22,962 nucleotides of DNA from a bacterium (GTDB lineage Bacteria > Arandabacterota > Arandabacteria > Arandabacterales > Arandabacteraceae), in NCBI GenBank assembly GCA_029933125.1, contig JAOZOU010000017.1:1553-24514 (forward strand), given 5' to 3'. Made by a program: the position numbers and the translations under genes. Each line of letters starts with the position of its first letter. The stretch's first letter is position 1. Below the pieces are notes generated by a model, which saw nothing but the letters and a program-made list of their open reading frames with translations, did not search any database and was not told where the DNA came from. Positions 1 through 8,956 of the stretch are shown piece after piece.

Positions 1-2040
1 GCCAGCCAGGGCATTATTGGCATCGTTCCACTCGGGACGCACGGTGTTCATCCAGATGCCACCACCGGGCACAAGGCAACAAATCTTGGCAAGGATCGGC
101 ACAAGCAGTTTCTCGGCAAGGCTAACGTTGTGAACGTGCCCGTCTTTGTGTAAGAGCCTCCCATCCGTACCTTCCCTGTCAGTGCGGGCAAGAATCTTGC
201 GATGTTGCTCCCAATCGAACTCAATGGTGTGTCTGGGATCTTTGACGATTTCAGCGTAGGACTTAAGCCGGTAGGGTACATCTGCATATGAGAAAAACCT
301 CTCGCTGACGAGGCCTGTTAGCCTCTCTGGATAGTGCGCTTCAAGGAGCTCCATAAGCCTTAAGAGATAGACGATTTGATGATCGCCCCAATAGCCCACC
401 GAGCTCCAGGGATTACCAGGATCGGGCACCTCCCAGTCGATGCCATCCCTTGCAATACGGTAGGGATTGAAACCATCGACAGTTGAGGCATTCACAAACT
501 TGGCTATTATGGGTTCTAGCAGCAAAGGAAAGCTTCGACAGAGGGCTTCCCAGTTCTGGAAAATGTCCCTCCAGTTGCCCTGATAGCTGTAAAGAAAGGA
601 GCCGTCCGCTTTTTGTACATCGATTGAAAACTGATTCCAGGGTCGTGATGGATCACCGTGGCGACGCGAGAAGGTTATGGGCAAGTATTCATAACATAGC
701 CTGATGAGATCAGGATCACCCTCGCCACGCGCCTGCTTGTGAAGCTCAGGAAGATCCACTCCACGAGGAAGCTTCTCGACCCACTTACGATAACGCTGCC
801 AGATGGCTCTGTTGCGGACATAGAGGAAGTCGAGAAGGTCATCTTTATCAATCCTATATCCATTGGGAGGTACTCCGCCACGTGCTATGTTGTAAGCGAC
901 ATTGGAGATGTGGTGTCCTGTCGTAACGTCATCCGCACTAAGCTGGAAGCCGTCTGCACAGGCAATCAACCTTGCAAGCCTTTGCCTGCTTGAGGCGAAG
1001 TCCTCCTCGATTTCACCGGAGATACCACGTGAGAGTGATGCCTTCAGGGAGATAACCTTTGCATGGTCACAGAGGGTATCGACTCCGATCACCCAGCCTG
1101 TCGAGCCTTTGGCGGCAAGCTTCACGGTCTTACTCAAAAGATACGAGAGTCGCTTGCCCTTCAGCGCAAGCCGAGCGGGAAGGCTTCCTGATCTTACGAA
1201 TTGGCTTATCACAGTTCCATCCAGACTGATCTCAACATCCTTAAGTCCGCTCTGCCAGGCAACGGTGGCATAGAGTGCCTCACTTGGTTCAGGCCTATCA
1301 ACGATATTTGAGGTAAGGCTTAAGATGGCAAGCCCCGTTTCCGGGTCGCATTCACCGTACTTATAAGCATCAGCAAGGCAGCTAAGACTCTCCTGAAGGG
1401 GCTTGGTAACACCAGGTGGGAGCAGGTTGAGCAAACCATCAAGGGTTTCGAGATTACGTTCCTTAGATGTAAGATTGGCTATCTCAACAATTCTCAGCCA
1501 CCCAAACCGTCTGCCCGGACGCCAACAATAACGAAAGACAAGACCAAGGCTGTGATTGATCTCCTCAAACCACAGGTCACATCCCAGAAGATTCTTGTAT
1601 AAGCATCGCTTGATCTCATAGCGCTCGTGACCATCGTCGCTAAATGGCTGCCATATGAAAAGCTGATCCCCTTCGGCGCACCTTATGACCGTGCATGGTC
1701 CAGTATCCCTGTGGCAACTGTGAAGCTTATCAACAGTTTGATATGGAAATATGGCAAAGTCGGCACTTCGTCTGCCAGCAGTAAGCCCCCCTTTGGAAGA
1801 AACATACATCCAGAGATCACAATCACTCAGTAGGCTTATGAGAAAAGGCTCAAGACCATCGTAGTCGCTTATGCAATAATAGCGTCCATCCTTGAACTCA
1901 ACTATCCTGCCTTCAACTGAGAGATTAACTTGAGGCAAGCTCTCCAGTCCAATTCTAATCCTGTTTGTCATAGTTGTATCCCATCGGAGATGAGCCTCAA
2001 ACCTTCTCTCGAGGGATTCTATCAGAGTGACTACAGGCAT
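1..2040 (-). CDS. Large GH94-like (alpha/alpha)6 protein, C-terminus beyond window
   Basis: The reverse strand is open without a stop from an ATG at 2040 to base 1, giving the first 680 residues of a longer protein. An in-frame TGA lies directly before this ATG; a second in-frame ATG is at 1971, and neither has a strong Shine-Dalgarno. No signal peptide is seen, so it is probably cytoplasmic. Residues 1-340 look beta-rich and the rest mostly helical. Notable stretches are GNWRDIFQNWE (488-498), GYWGDHQ (549-555) and RPEWNDANN (668-676). The last resembles the DWND catalytic-acid motif of GH94 phosphorylases, and the layout (N-terminal beta-sandwich, then helical barrel) fits that kind of enzyme. 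I recognise it as a conserved protein type but cannot name a proven function. Divergent from the operon at 2151, it may act on imported glucan oligosaccharides. The reading frame is certain; the enzyme class is inference. Confidence 0.85.
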   Translation of the reverse strand, partial: MPVVTLIESLERRFEAHLRWDTTMTNRIRIGLESLPQVNLSVEGRIVEFKDGRYYCISDYDGLEPFLISLLSDCDLWMYVSSKGGLTAGRRSADFAIFPYQTVDKLHSCHRDTGPCTVIRCAEGDQLFIWQPFSDDGHERYEIKRCLYKNLLGCDLWFEEINHSLGLVFRYCWRPGRRFGWLRIVEIANLTSKERNLETLDGLLNLLPPGVTKPLQESLSCLADAYKYGECDPETGLAILSLTSNIVDRPEPSEALYATVAWQSGLKDVEISLDGTVISQFVRSGSLPARLALKGKRLSYLLSKTVKLAAKGSTGWVIGVDTLCDHAKVISLKASLSRGISGEIEEDFASSRQRLARLIACADGFQLSADDVTTGHHISNVAYNIARGGVPPNGYRIDKDDLLDFLYVRNRAIWQRYRKWVEKLPRGVDLPELHKQARGEGDPDLIRLCYEYLPITFSRRHGDPSRPWNQFSIDVQKADGSFLYSYQGNWRDIFQNWEALCRSFPLLLEPIIAKFVNASTVDGFNPYRIARDGIDWEVPDPGNPWSSVGYWGDHQIVYLLRLMELLEAHYPERLTGLVSERFFSYADVPYRLKSYAEIVKDPRHTIEFDWEQHRKILARTDREGTDGRLLHKDGHVHNVSLAEKLLVPILAKICCLVPGGGIWMNTVRPEWNDANNALAG

Positions 2041-2068
2041 TCAAGTTGACACCATGCAAGCTGCTCGC

Positions 2069-2098
2069 TTGACATAACGAAAAGCCTAAGGGTAAATT
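2069..2098 (+). promoter_or_regulatory. Candidate sigma70-type promoter of the plus-strand glucan operon
   Basis: A perfect TTGACA at 2069-2074 is followed after 18 bases by TAAATT (2093-2098), which matches four of six -10 positions. A second TTGACA lies at 2046-2051. A small inverted repeat, CAAGC (2057-2061) and GCTTG (2067-2071), overlaps the -35 and could be an operator. The site is in the 110-base gap between divergent genes. Confidence 0.4.
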
Positions 2099-2150
2099 GA
2101 GATGATGAATGCCATCAGCTTAGAACATTTGCATCAAAGGAGGCAAATCT

Positions 2151-3521
2151 ATGGAAATCAGAAGAATTGCATTTCTCATCTTAGCAACGCTCACACTTGT
2201 CTCTTTGGCAGGCTGCACAAGGGAATCCGGTGGTCTCGGACCTGCCCCAGTGAGTACAGATCCCGTTGTATTCGATGATAACTTCGGTGCGGGTGTTGAC
2301 TTCCAGGCCTTCCTCTGGTCGGACTACTACGCGCTTACCCAGGATCCCGTGGGTGGACTCAACGGTTCAAATGCACTAAAGGTGAATGTGCCAGGTCCCG
2401 GCTCTTTTGCGGGTGGTGCCTTCGTATGTTCCGAGCCACGGGATCTTTCGGGCTACAATGCCCTTACTTTCTGGGCGCGTGCAAGTCGTCCAGAGACGTT
2501 TGACATAGTGGGAATCGGAAATGACAACACAGGTACATCGAAGTATATGGCTAGCTGGCGAAATGTTGAGCTCACAACGGAATGGCAAAAATATGTTCTT
2601 CCCATCCCTCTGCCAGCAAGGCTCAACCTGGAAAGAGGTCTTTTCTTCTTCGCAGATGATGTGGGAAACGCAACAAGTGGCTACGAGATGTGGTTCGATG
2701 AGATACGCTACGACACGGTCAGTGTCATATCCGATCCAAGACCCTCAATGGACGACCAGCAGCTCACCACATTCATTGGCGCCACAGTTAACATCACCGG
2801 TACGAAGGTCATATTCAACGTTGGTGGGGTTGATGAGACAATTGAATGTATGCCCGGATACTTCACTTTCTTCTCATCCAATGACACCGTAGTCACAGTT
2901 GAAGACAATGAGATAAGAGCAGTTGGAAGCGGCACAGCGGTCATTACTGCGAAATTGGGAGACATCGATGTCGAAGGTGAAGTAACCGTTGAGGTTGTCC
3001 CAACACCGCCGACAGCGGCACCCACACCAACTCTTCCACCTGAAGACGTGATCTGTCTTTATAGCGATGCTCCCGGATATGTGAATCATCCGGTCGATAC
3101 GTGGGCAGCTCCCTGGGCATGGGCATCGCAGGAGGTTACCGACATTGAGATCGACGGTGACAGTGCTAAGGTCTACACCAATATGACTTCCTTTGTCGGC
3201 ATAGATTTCTCATCAAACGTAATAGATGCCTCTGCAATGACCCATTTCCACATGGACATATGGGTTCCCGAAGGCAACGTCTTTAAGGTTAAGCTCGTTG
3301 ACTTTGGTGAGGACGGTGCTTATGGCGGAGCTCCCGACAGTGAGCATGAGCTTACCTTCAACGAATCCTCAACACCACCCATTGTCAATAAGCAATGGAT
3401 AAGCCTTGATATCCCGCTATCAGACTTCGTGAGGTTGATGAGCACCGAACACCTGGCTCAGATAATCCTTTCAGGAAACACCAGAACCATATTCCTGGAC
3501 AATGTTTATTTCCACAAGTAA
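2151..3521 (+). CDS. Surface lipoprotein with carbohydrate-binding-like domains
   Basis: The protein has 456 residues. The start is set by AAAGGAGG at 2136-2143, seven bases before the ATG. The N-terminus is a lipoprotein signal ending LAGC, with the lipidated cysteine at about residue 22. Residues 40-185 form a beta-sandwich like carbohydrate-binding modules found beside glucanases, with the typical ending 'W-F-D-E-I-R-Y'. Residues 200-285 look like a bacterial Ig-like (BIG2-type) domain. A Pro/Thr linker (about 285-300) leads to a second binding-like domain ending 'I-F-L-D-N-V-Y'. No catalytic motif is seen. It is first in the operon, just before a GH16 glucanase, so it probably holds beta-glucan at the cell surface, as surface glycan-binding proteins do in Bacteroidetes. 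That role is inferred from architecture and position. Confidence 0.85.
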   Translation: MEIRRIAFLILATLTLVSLAGCTRESGGLGPAPVSTDPVVFDDNFGAGVDFQAFLWSDYYALTQDPVGGLNGSNALKVNVPGPGSFAGGAFVCSEPRDLSGYNALTFWARASRPETFDIVGIGNDNTGTSKYMASWRNVELTTEWQKYVLPIPLPARLNLERGLFFFADDVGNATSGYEMWFDEIRYDTVSVISDPRPSMDDQQLTTFIGATVNITGTKVIFNVGGVDETIECMPGYFTFFSSNDTVVTVEDNEIRAVGSGTAVITAKLGDIDVEGEVTVEVVPTPPTAAPTPTLPPEDVICLYSDAPGYVNHPVDTWAAPWAWASQEVTDIEIDGDSAKVYTNMTSFVGIDFSSNVIDASAMTHFHMDIWVPEGNVFKVKLVDFGEDGAYGGAPDSEHELTFNESSTPPIVNKQWISLDIPLSDFVRLMSTEHLAQIILSGNTRTIFLDNVYFHK

Positions 3522-3566
3522 ACTCTGACGAACTGGCATAAGCATAGCAAAGCGGGGAAGGTTAGC

Positions 3567-4394
3567 GTGAACACCTGGGTTGAGATATTAAGCCGGAGGA
3601 AATGGGCTTTTGTCATCGCACTGCTAGCCTTCTTGGGTCTGGGCGGTAGATGCAGCAACGACGCGGTCGAGATGGGATTAATCTGGGAAGATGACTTTGA
3701 AGGACCAGCCGGCTCCCTTCCCGACCCGACTAAGTGGCGCTTCGACATAGGGACGGATTGGGGAAATGCTCAGCTCGAATATGATACCGACAGACCCGAG
3801 AACGTCTCACTCGATGGCCAGGGGCACCTCGCAATCATAGCACGGAAGGAAAACTACCGAGGCAGACAATATACCTCCGGTCGTATAAATACTCGTGACC
3901 TATTCGAGCATACCTACGGCCGATTCGAGGCTAGAATCCGCCTACCGATAGGTAAGGGCATCTGGCCTGCCTTCTGGCTCCTCGGTGCCAATTTTGATGA
4001 AGTGGGCTGGCCAGAGTGTGGAGAGATAGACATAATGGAGTATCGCGGGCAAGAACCCCATATCGTGCTGGGTAGCATTCATGGACCTGGCTATTCTGGT
4101 GGCAATGCACTTGGCAACAGATTCAGGCTGAGCCAGGGAACCTTCAATGACGATTTTCATGTCTTCGCGATTGAGTGGAATCCATCGAGCATAACCTGGT
4201 ATGTTGACGGTGTGGCATATCAGACACTTGAAACCCGCGATTTGCCTGATGGGGCGAGATGGGTCTTTGACCACCCCTTCTTCATAATCCTGAACGTAGC
4301 CGTAGGCGGACACTTTGTTGGTCCACCTGACTCTACAACAGCGTTTCCCCAAACTATGCTTGTTGACTGGGTCCGTGTCTACGGAGGAACGTGA
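3567..4394 (+). CDS. GH16 endo-beta-1,3-glucanase (laminarinase type)
   Basis: The protein has 275 residues and starts at GTG 3567 behind a purine-rich GGGGAAGG. It is a single GH16 jelly-roll. The active-site strand GEIDIMEY gives nucleophile E153, D155 and acid/base E158. The spacing E-x-D-x-x-E has the extra residue typical of laminarinases rather than lichenases. Conserved flanks WPAFWLLG (133-140), FAIEWNP and the C-terminal LVDWVRVYG are all present. Family members cleave internal beta-1,3 bonds (or 1,3-1,4 bonds) in glucans. The N-terminus is hydrophobic and ends G-G-R-C, which suggests a lipoprotein, but arginine just before the cysteine is unusual for a lipobox, so simple secretion or membrane anchoring is possible. 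It lies 45 bases after the binding lipoprotein, and its stop overlaps the next start by one base. Confidence 0.95.
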   Translation: MNTWVEILSRRKWAFVIALLAFLGLGGRCSNDAVEMGLIWEDDFEGPAGSLPDPTKWRFDIGTDWGNAQLEYDTDRPENVSLDGQGHLAIIARKENYRGRQYTSGRINTRDLFEHTYGRFEARIRLPIGKGIWPAFWLLGANFDEVGWPECGEIDIMEYRGQEPHIVLGSIHGPGYSGGNALGNRFRLSQGTFNDDFHVFAIEWNPSSITWYVDGVAYQTLETRDLPDGARWVFDHPFFIILNVAVGGHFVGPPDSTTAFPQTMLVDWVRVYGGT

Positions 4395-6061
4395 TGAAGG
4401 GGCGCGCTCGCCTTTGGGTTGCCTCAATATTCTCGCTCCTAATTCTAGCCCTACTGGCCTGTAGTGATCATACGCAGGTGATGCCCGAAGGTGTACTCGT
4501 TGTTTCTCAGGAACAACAGGCTTCATGGATAAGAAACTTTAACCCTCTGACAACTGCAGCAGCAGCTCGCTGGCCTACACTTGCAGGGATTTATGAGCCT
4601 CTCTTTGTCTATAACAGTGTAAAGGCTGAATATGTCCCCTGGCTCGGACTCTCCTACCGGTGGCTTAGCGGCAATCAAGTCTTACGTGTGGAGACGCGCG
4701 ACAGTGTACTCTGGTCAGATGGGAAGCCGTTTTCGGCAAAGGACGTTACATTCACATTCAAGCTTATGAAGCAATTTCCTGCTCTTGACCGACGAGGTGT
4801 CTGGAATTTCCTCGCAGATGTAATCACGGTTGACAGCAACACGGTTGATTTCCACTTCAGCCGAATCTACATCCCTGGCTTCGATGAAATAGCTGCCCAG
4901 CCGATAGTGCCTGAGCACATCTGGAGCAAGATTGAGGATCCGGTAACATATCCCAATGAAAATCCAGTCGCAACAGGTCCGTTTACTGAGGTCAGAATGT
5001 TCAAGAACCAGGTTTTTGAGCTCGGACGGAACCCACACTACTGGCAAAAGGGGCTTCCGAAGATCGAGGCTCTGAGATTTCCCGCTCTTCCTTCAAACGA
5101 CCGTGCGAATCTTGCTCTGGTCTTTGACGAAATAGACTGGGCTGGCAATTTCGTTCCGGCAATCGATAGGGTCTATGTTAGGCGTGATCCTGAGCATCAC
5201 CATTACTGGTTCCCCTTGACCGGAAGCACCATCTTTCTCTATGCCAACACAACCCGAAAACCGTTCGATGATGTACGCGTACGCAAAGCTTTGAGCATGG
5301 CGATTGATAGGCAGTTTCTCATAGATGTTGCTCTCTTTGGCTATTCTCGTCCATCAGATCCGTCAGCACTCAGCGATGCCTACGCATCCTGGCCTAAGAT
5401 AGAGGTGAGTGAGCAAGAAAATTGGGTGAGGTACAATCCTGAAGCTGCCAGGAGAATGCTTGACGAGGCCGGACTCGTTCTGGATTCAGAAGGAAGGCGT
5501 CATCTCCCGGATGGCAGCCCACTTGAATTTGAGATAATAACGGTCTCCGGATGGTCAGACTGGGTAAGGGCTTGTCAGGTGATTGCACGCACCTACACAG
5601 AACTTGGTCTTAAGACATCGGTACGAACATATGACTTTAGTGCCTGGTTTCAAAACGTGCTAGAAGGCAATTTCGACTTAGCCCTTGGCTGGTCCTACGA
5701 AGGTCCGACCCCTTATGTCTTCTATCGCTGGCTAATGGCTTCCGAGACTGTTAAACCAGTTGGTGAAGCAACAACAGGAAACTGGCATCGCTATGGTAGC
5801 CCAAGGGCTGATGATGTTCTCAAAGCGTTCGAGAAGGAGGCAGATCCGGTGAAACAAAGAGACCTCAGCCTTCGCCTGCAGAGGATCTTCTTTGAGGAAG
5901 CTCCGGCAATACCGCTCTATCCCAATCCGTCGTGGGCTGAATACAATGCACGGCGATTTGTCGGTTTTCCATCAGCGGAGAATCCTTATGCTGATCCGTC
6001 GCCAAACAAGTTTGACAGGGGTGAATGTCTCTTGGTTCTCACCTCACTAAGACCGAGATAG
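4394..6061 (+). CDS. ABC importer substrate-binding lipoprotein (SBP_bac_5, Dpp/Opp type)
   Basis: The 555-residue protein starts at ATG 4394, overlapping the GH16 stop as TGATG. GGAGG at 4383-4387 is six bases upstream of this ATG, which makes it better placed than the GTG at 4391. A signal ending LLALLAC marks a lipoprotein. The body matches family 5 solute-binding proteins: the early 'L-A-G-I-Y-E-P-L-F' segment, W-S-D-G-K-P-F-S-A-K-D-V near residue 110, and F-D-D-V-R-V-R-K-A-L-S-M-A-I-D-R near residue 300. The family was named for peptides, but members in Thermotoga bind cellobiose and laminaribiose. Between a glucanase and importer permeases, beta-glucan oligosaccharides are the likelier ligand here. 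The ligand cannot be read from the sequence. Confidence 0.92.
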   Translation: MKGRARLWVASIFSLLILALLACSDHTQVMPEGVLVVSQEQQASWIRNFNPLTTAAAARWPTLAGIYEPLFVYNSVKAEYVPWLGLSYRWLSGNQVLRVETRDSVLWSDGKPFSAKDVTFTFKLMKQFPALDRRGVWNFLADVITVDSNTVDFHFSRIYIPGFDEIAAQPIVPEHIWSKIEDPVTYPNENPVATGPFTEVRMFKNQVFELGRNPHYWQKGLPKIEALRFPALPSNDRANLALVFDEIDWAGNFVPAIDRVYVRRDPEHHHYWFPLTGSTIFLYANTTRKPFDDVRVRKALSMAIDRQFLIDVALFGYSRPSDPSALSDAYASWPKIEVSEQENWVRYNPEAARRMLDEAGLVLDSEGRRHLPDGSPLEFEIITVSGWSDWVRACQVIARTYTELGLKTSVRTYDFSAWFQNVLEGNFDLALGWSYEGPTPYVFYRWLMASETVKPVGEATTGNWHRYGSPRADDVLKAFEKEADPVKQRDLSLRLQRIFFEEAPAIPLYPNPSWAEYNARRFVGFPSAENPYADPSPNKFDRGECLLVLTSLRPR

Positions 6062-6070
6062 GAGACAGAT

Positions 6071-7054
6071 GTGAGATACATTCTCAGGAGGCTTGGATTT
6101 TATCTGGTTGCAGCCTGGGCAGCCGTGACTCTGAATTTCTTCCTGCCAAGGCTCATGCCAGGTGATCCTGCAACGGCTCTCTTTGCACGGTTTCGTGGTC
6201 AGCTCTCCCCTGAAGCGATGGAAGCCCTGCGTGAGACCTTCGGTCTCACAGAAGCCCCCCTGGTGAAGCAATACCTCACGTACCTGGGTCACATATTGAG
6301 AGGTGATATGGGGATTTCGGTAGCCTACTTCCCTTCTGAGGTCTCAGGAGTAATAGCAACGGGGCTACTTTGGACCATCCTTATCGCTGGCACAGCCGTA
6401 GTGGTGAGCTTCGCGATCGGTACCACCCTTGGCATAATCGCCGCTTCGAGAAGAGGAGGCTGGCTTGACAATGTGTTGCCTTCGGTTCTCATCTTCGTGG
6501 GTTCTTTCCCGTATTTCTGGCTTGCAATGGTTGTGCTCTTCATTATGGGATTTACGCTACGCTGGTTCCCACTGGGTCACGCCTACAGTGACAATCTGAC
6601 TCCATCTCTATCACTTGAATTCATCTCAAGCGTTCTGACCCATGCCTTTTTGCCGGTTGCAACCGTTGTGGTTGCAACCCTGGGCGGATGGCTGCTTTCG
6701 ATGCGTAACAATATGGTCTCAGTCCTTGGCTCAGACTATGTCAATCTTGCTAGGGCGAAAGGACTTAAGCCAGCACGCGTAATCATGAGGTATGCAGCAC
6801 GCAATGCCTTGCTACCAAGTGTTACAGGTTTTGGAATGGCACTTGGTTATATCCTCGGTGGCTCCCTCCTGACTGAGATCGTATTCTCCTATCCAGGCCA
6901 GGGCTATCTCCTGGTTCAAGCCGTAAGGAATCAGGACTACCCTCTGATGCAGGGTATATTCCTTATGATCACACTCGCTGTGCTGGGTGCAAACCTGATT
7001 ATTGATGTGGTTTACCTGTGGCTTGATCCAAGGACAAGGGAGATAGGACGATGA
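6071..7054 (+). CDS. ABC importer permease, DppB/OppB type
   Basis: The 327-residue inner-membrane protein starts at GTG 6071 behind GGAGA (6061-6065), nine bases after the binding-protein gene. About six or seven hydrophobic segments are visible. The start, 'R-Y-I-L-R-R-L-G-F-Y-L-V', and the segment 'F-F-L-P-R-L-M-P-G-D-P-A' are hallmarks of the DppB/OppB branch. The cytoplasmic EAA loop that contacts the ATPases is present as 'Y-V-N-L-A-R-A-K-G-L-K-P' (about residues 223-234). It should pair with the next gene to form the membrane channel. Confidence 0.94.
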   Translation: MRYILRRLGFYLVAAWAAVTLNFFLPRLMPGDPATALFARFRGQLSPEAMEALRETFGLTEAPLVKQYLTYLGHILRGDMGISVAYFPSEVSGVIATGLLWTILIAGTAVVVSFAIGTTLGIIAASRRGGWLDNVLPSVLIFVGSFPYFWLAMVVLFIMGFTLRWFPLGHAYSDNLTPSLSLEFISSVLTHAFLPVATVVVATLGGWLLSMRNNMVSVLGSDYVNLARAKGLKPARVIMRYAARNALLPSVTGFGMALGYILGGSLLTEIVFSYPGQGYLLVQAVRNQDYPLMQGIFLMITLAVLGANLIIDVVYLWLDPRTREIGR

Positions 7055-7986
7055 AAACAAATTCACAGGAAACAACAGCTTCGATCTGGGTCGAAGCTAT
7101 CCGTAAGGATCGCAAAGCCACAGCGGGTGCAATAATCATCGGTATCTTCTTGCTGATAGCAATTGTGGGTCCTTTCTTTGTTGGGGACCCCCATGAACCA
7201 GTCGGTATTCCGCTTCAACCCCCATCGAGATCGCATCTCCTTGGCACTACCGGTCAGGGGCAGGATGTCCTTGCGCAGGTTGTTGTAGGCACACGTATGT
7301 CGCTTGCCATTGGCTTCTGTGTTGGAATTATCGTCGTTATGGTAGGCGCTTTGATTGGAATAACAGCCGGCTTCTTTGGTGGCTGGGTTGACTCTGTGCT
7401 TTCACTTCTCATAAATGTCTTCCTCGTGATCCCCGGACTGCCGCTTGCCATTGTGATTGCTGCCTATCTTCCATCGGGACCTCTTACCCTGGGACTCGTC
7501 CTCGTGATTACAGGCTGGGCATGGAATGCGAGAGTGCTTCGCGCTCAAACTCTTTCAGTTCGCCGCAGAGATTTCGTGGCAGCCGCTGTCGTCACAGGTG
7601 AAAGCTCTCTCCGCATAGTTTCTCGCGAGATATTGCCAACGATGACTTCCCTGATTGTTGCTCAAATTATCGGAAGCACGGTATATGCGATAGGCGCGCA
7701 GGTGGGGCTCGAATTCCTCGGTCTGGGTGATGTGGCGACAGTCACCTGGGGAACAAACCTCTACTGGGCGCAAAATGATTCGGCACTACTGATGGGAGCC
7801 TGGTGGACATTTGTGCCAACTGGCTTGTGCATAGCGCTTGTGGGGTTCGGACTTACTATGCTTAACTCAGGTTTTGATGAGATAACCAATCCACGTCTAA
7901 GACTTGAGCGGGTCTGGAGAGCCTTCCTCGGAGGTTTAGGTCGTCCTCCTGAACCTTCGACTCCGGTTGTGAGGATAGCCGAATGA
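7051..7986 (+). CDS. ABC importer permease, DppC/OppC type
   Basis: The 311-residue protein starts at ATG 7051 with an ATGA overlap on the previous stop, which indicates translational coupling. It has the DppC/OppC features: a single N-terminal transmembrane segment (about residues 25-45), a short periplasmic part containing 'H-L-L-G-T-T-G-Q-G-Q-D-V-L-A', and then the transport domain with the EAA-type loop 'D-F-V-A-A-A-V-V-T-G-E-S' (about 174-185). 'L-E-F-L-G-L-G' and 'T-W-G-T-N-L' near residues 224-245 are also typical of this branch. It is the second half of the permease pair. Confidence 0.94.
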   Translation: MKTNSQETTASIWVEAIRKDRKATAGAIIIGIFLLIAIVGPFFVGDPHEPVGIPLQPPSRSHLLGTTGQGQDVLAQVVVGTRMSLAIGFCVGIIVVMVGALIGITAGFFGGWVDSVLSLLINVFLVIPGLPLAIVIAAYLPSGPLTLGLVLVITGWAWNARVLRAQTLSVRRRDFVAAAVVTGESSLRIVSREILPTMTSLIVAQIIGSTVYAIGAQVGLEFLGLGDVATVTWGTNLYWAQNDSALLMGAWWTFVPTGLCIALVGFGLTMLNSGFDEITNPRLRLERVWRAFLGGLGRPPEPSTPVVRIAE

Positions 7987-8942
7987 ATGAACCTATTTTG
8001 AAAATTGAGAACCTCAGCGTTGACTATGTGACTGGTGAGACCCTTGTGCGTGCAGTGGACAGGGTCTCCCTAGATGTCAAGCCAGGTGAAATAGTTGGTC
8101 TTGCAGGCGAATCCGGCTGTGGCAAGACGACGCTTGCCAAGGCTATCCTCAGAATACTTCCCCCACCGGCAATAATAACTGGCGGCAAGATCGAATACAG
8201 AGGGAAAAACATACTCGAGATAAATGAAGGTGAATTGCGGAAGCTCAGATGGCAAAAGATTTCTATAGTCTTTCAAAGTGCGATGAATGCTCTCAACCCG
8301 GTGATAAGGATAGGTGAGCAGATCACGGACGTAATACTGGCTCATAAGTCGGTCTCGCCCGATGAAGCCTATGATCGTGCAAGCCAACTCCTCGAAATGG
8401 TCGGCATACACCCCATCCACCTAAATTCTTACTCTCACCAGCTCTCAGGAGGTATGCGCCAGAGGGTTTGCATAGCTCTTGCACTGGCGCTCGAACCAGA
8501 CATAGTGATCATGGATGAGCCAACAACAGCCCTTGATGTCATAGTTGAGCGTGAGATTCTCAACCAGATAAAGGATCTTCAAGCAAGACTTGGCTTTTCA
8601 GTCATCTATATTACCCACGACCTTGCCCGCCTGCTTCAGTTCTCACACAGGCTAGCAATCCTCTATGCAGCTCATATTGCGGAGATTGCACCTGCTCAAG
8701 AACTCCAAGAAAATCCTCTTCATCCCTATACTCAGAAACTTATGCGGGCAATGCCCTCGCTTGTGCCATCAGAGGTCAAACCCGAGACCATACCAGGCAC
8801 TCCGCCGAGTCTTGCCAGTCCACCACCTGGTTGCAGGTTTCATCCCCGGTGCGATCGAGCAATTGAGATCTGCCAAAGGGAAAAGCCACCTCTTGTTGAG
8901 AAAGCTACCAACCACCTCGTGGCCTGTCACCTTGCGAGCTAG
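7983..8942 (+). CDS. ABC importer ATPase, DppD/OppD type
   Basis: The 319-residue ATPase overlaps the DppC-type gene by ATGA. Walker A GESGCGKTT is at 42-50, the Q-loop at V-F-Q (96-98), signature LSGGMRQ at 154-160, Walker B IVIMDEP at 174-180 and the switch histidine in I-T-H-D at residue 212. The C-terminus has the oligopeptide/dipeptide-transporter extension with C-R-F-H-P-R-C and a later cysteine pair. This subfamily works as a heterodimer, but the partner is not next door: it is encoded at 13462-14466 on the other strand. The gene ends only 14 bases from the stop of the convergent glycosidase gene, with no room for separate terminators. Confidence 0.94.
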   Translation: MNEPILKIENLSVDYVTGETLVRAVDRVSLDVKPGEIVGLAGESGCGKTTLAKAILRILPPPAIITGGKIEYRGKNILEINEGELRKLRWQKISIVFQSAMNALNPVIRIGEQITDVILAHKSVSPDEAYDRASQLLEMVGIHPIHLNSYSHQLSGGMRQRVCIALALALEPDIVIMDEPTTALDVIVEREILNQIKDLQARLGFSVIYITHDLARLLQFSHRLAILYAAHIAEIAPAQELQENPLHPYTQKLMRAMPSLVPSEVKPETIPGTPPSLASPPPGCRFHPRCDRAIEICQREKPPLVEKATNHLVACHLAS

Positions 8943-8956
8943 CCAGACTCATCACC

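Noticed and set aside
483-1273. Several short frames on the plus strand in the first 2 kb
   Set aside because: The minus strand is continuously open for 680 codons with family-like motifs over the same bases, so these are shadows.
3942-4526. A 194-codon minus-strand frame opposite the GH16 and binding-protein genes
   Set aside because: It is antisense to the GH16 active site and spans an operon junction; no recognisable domain.
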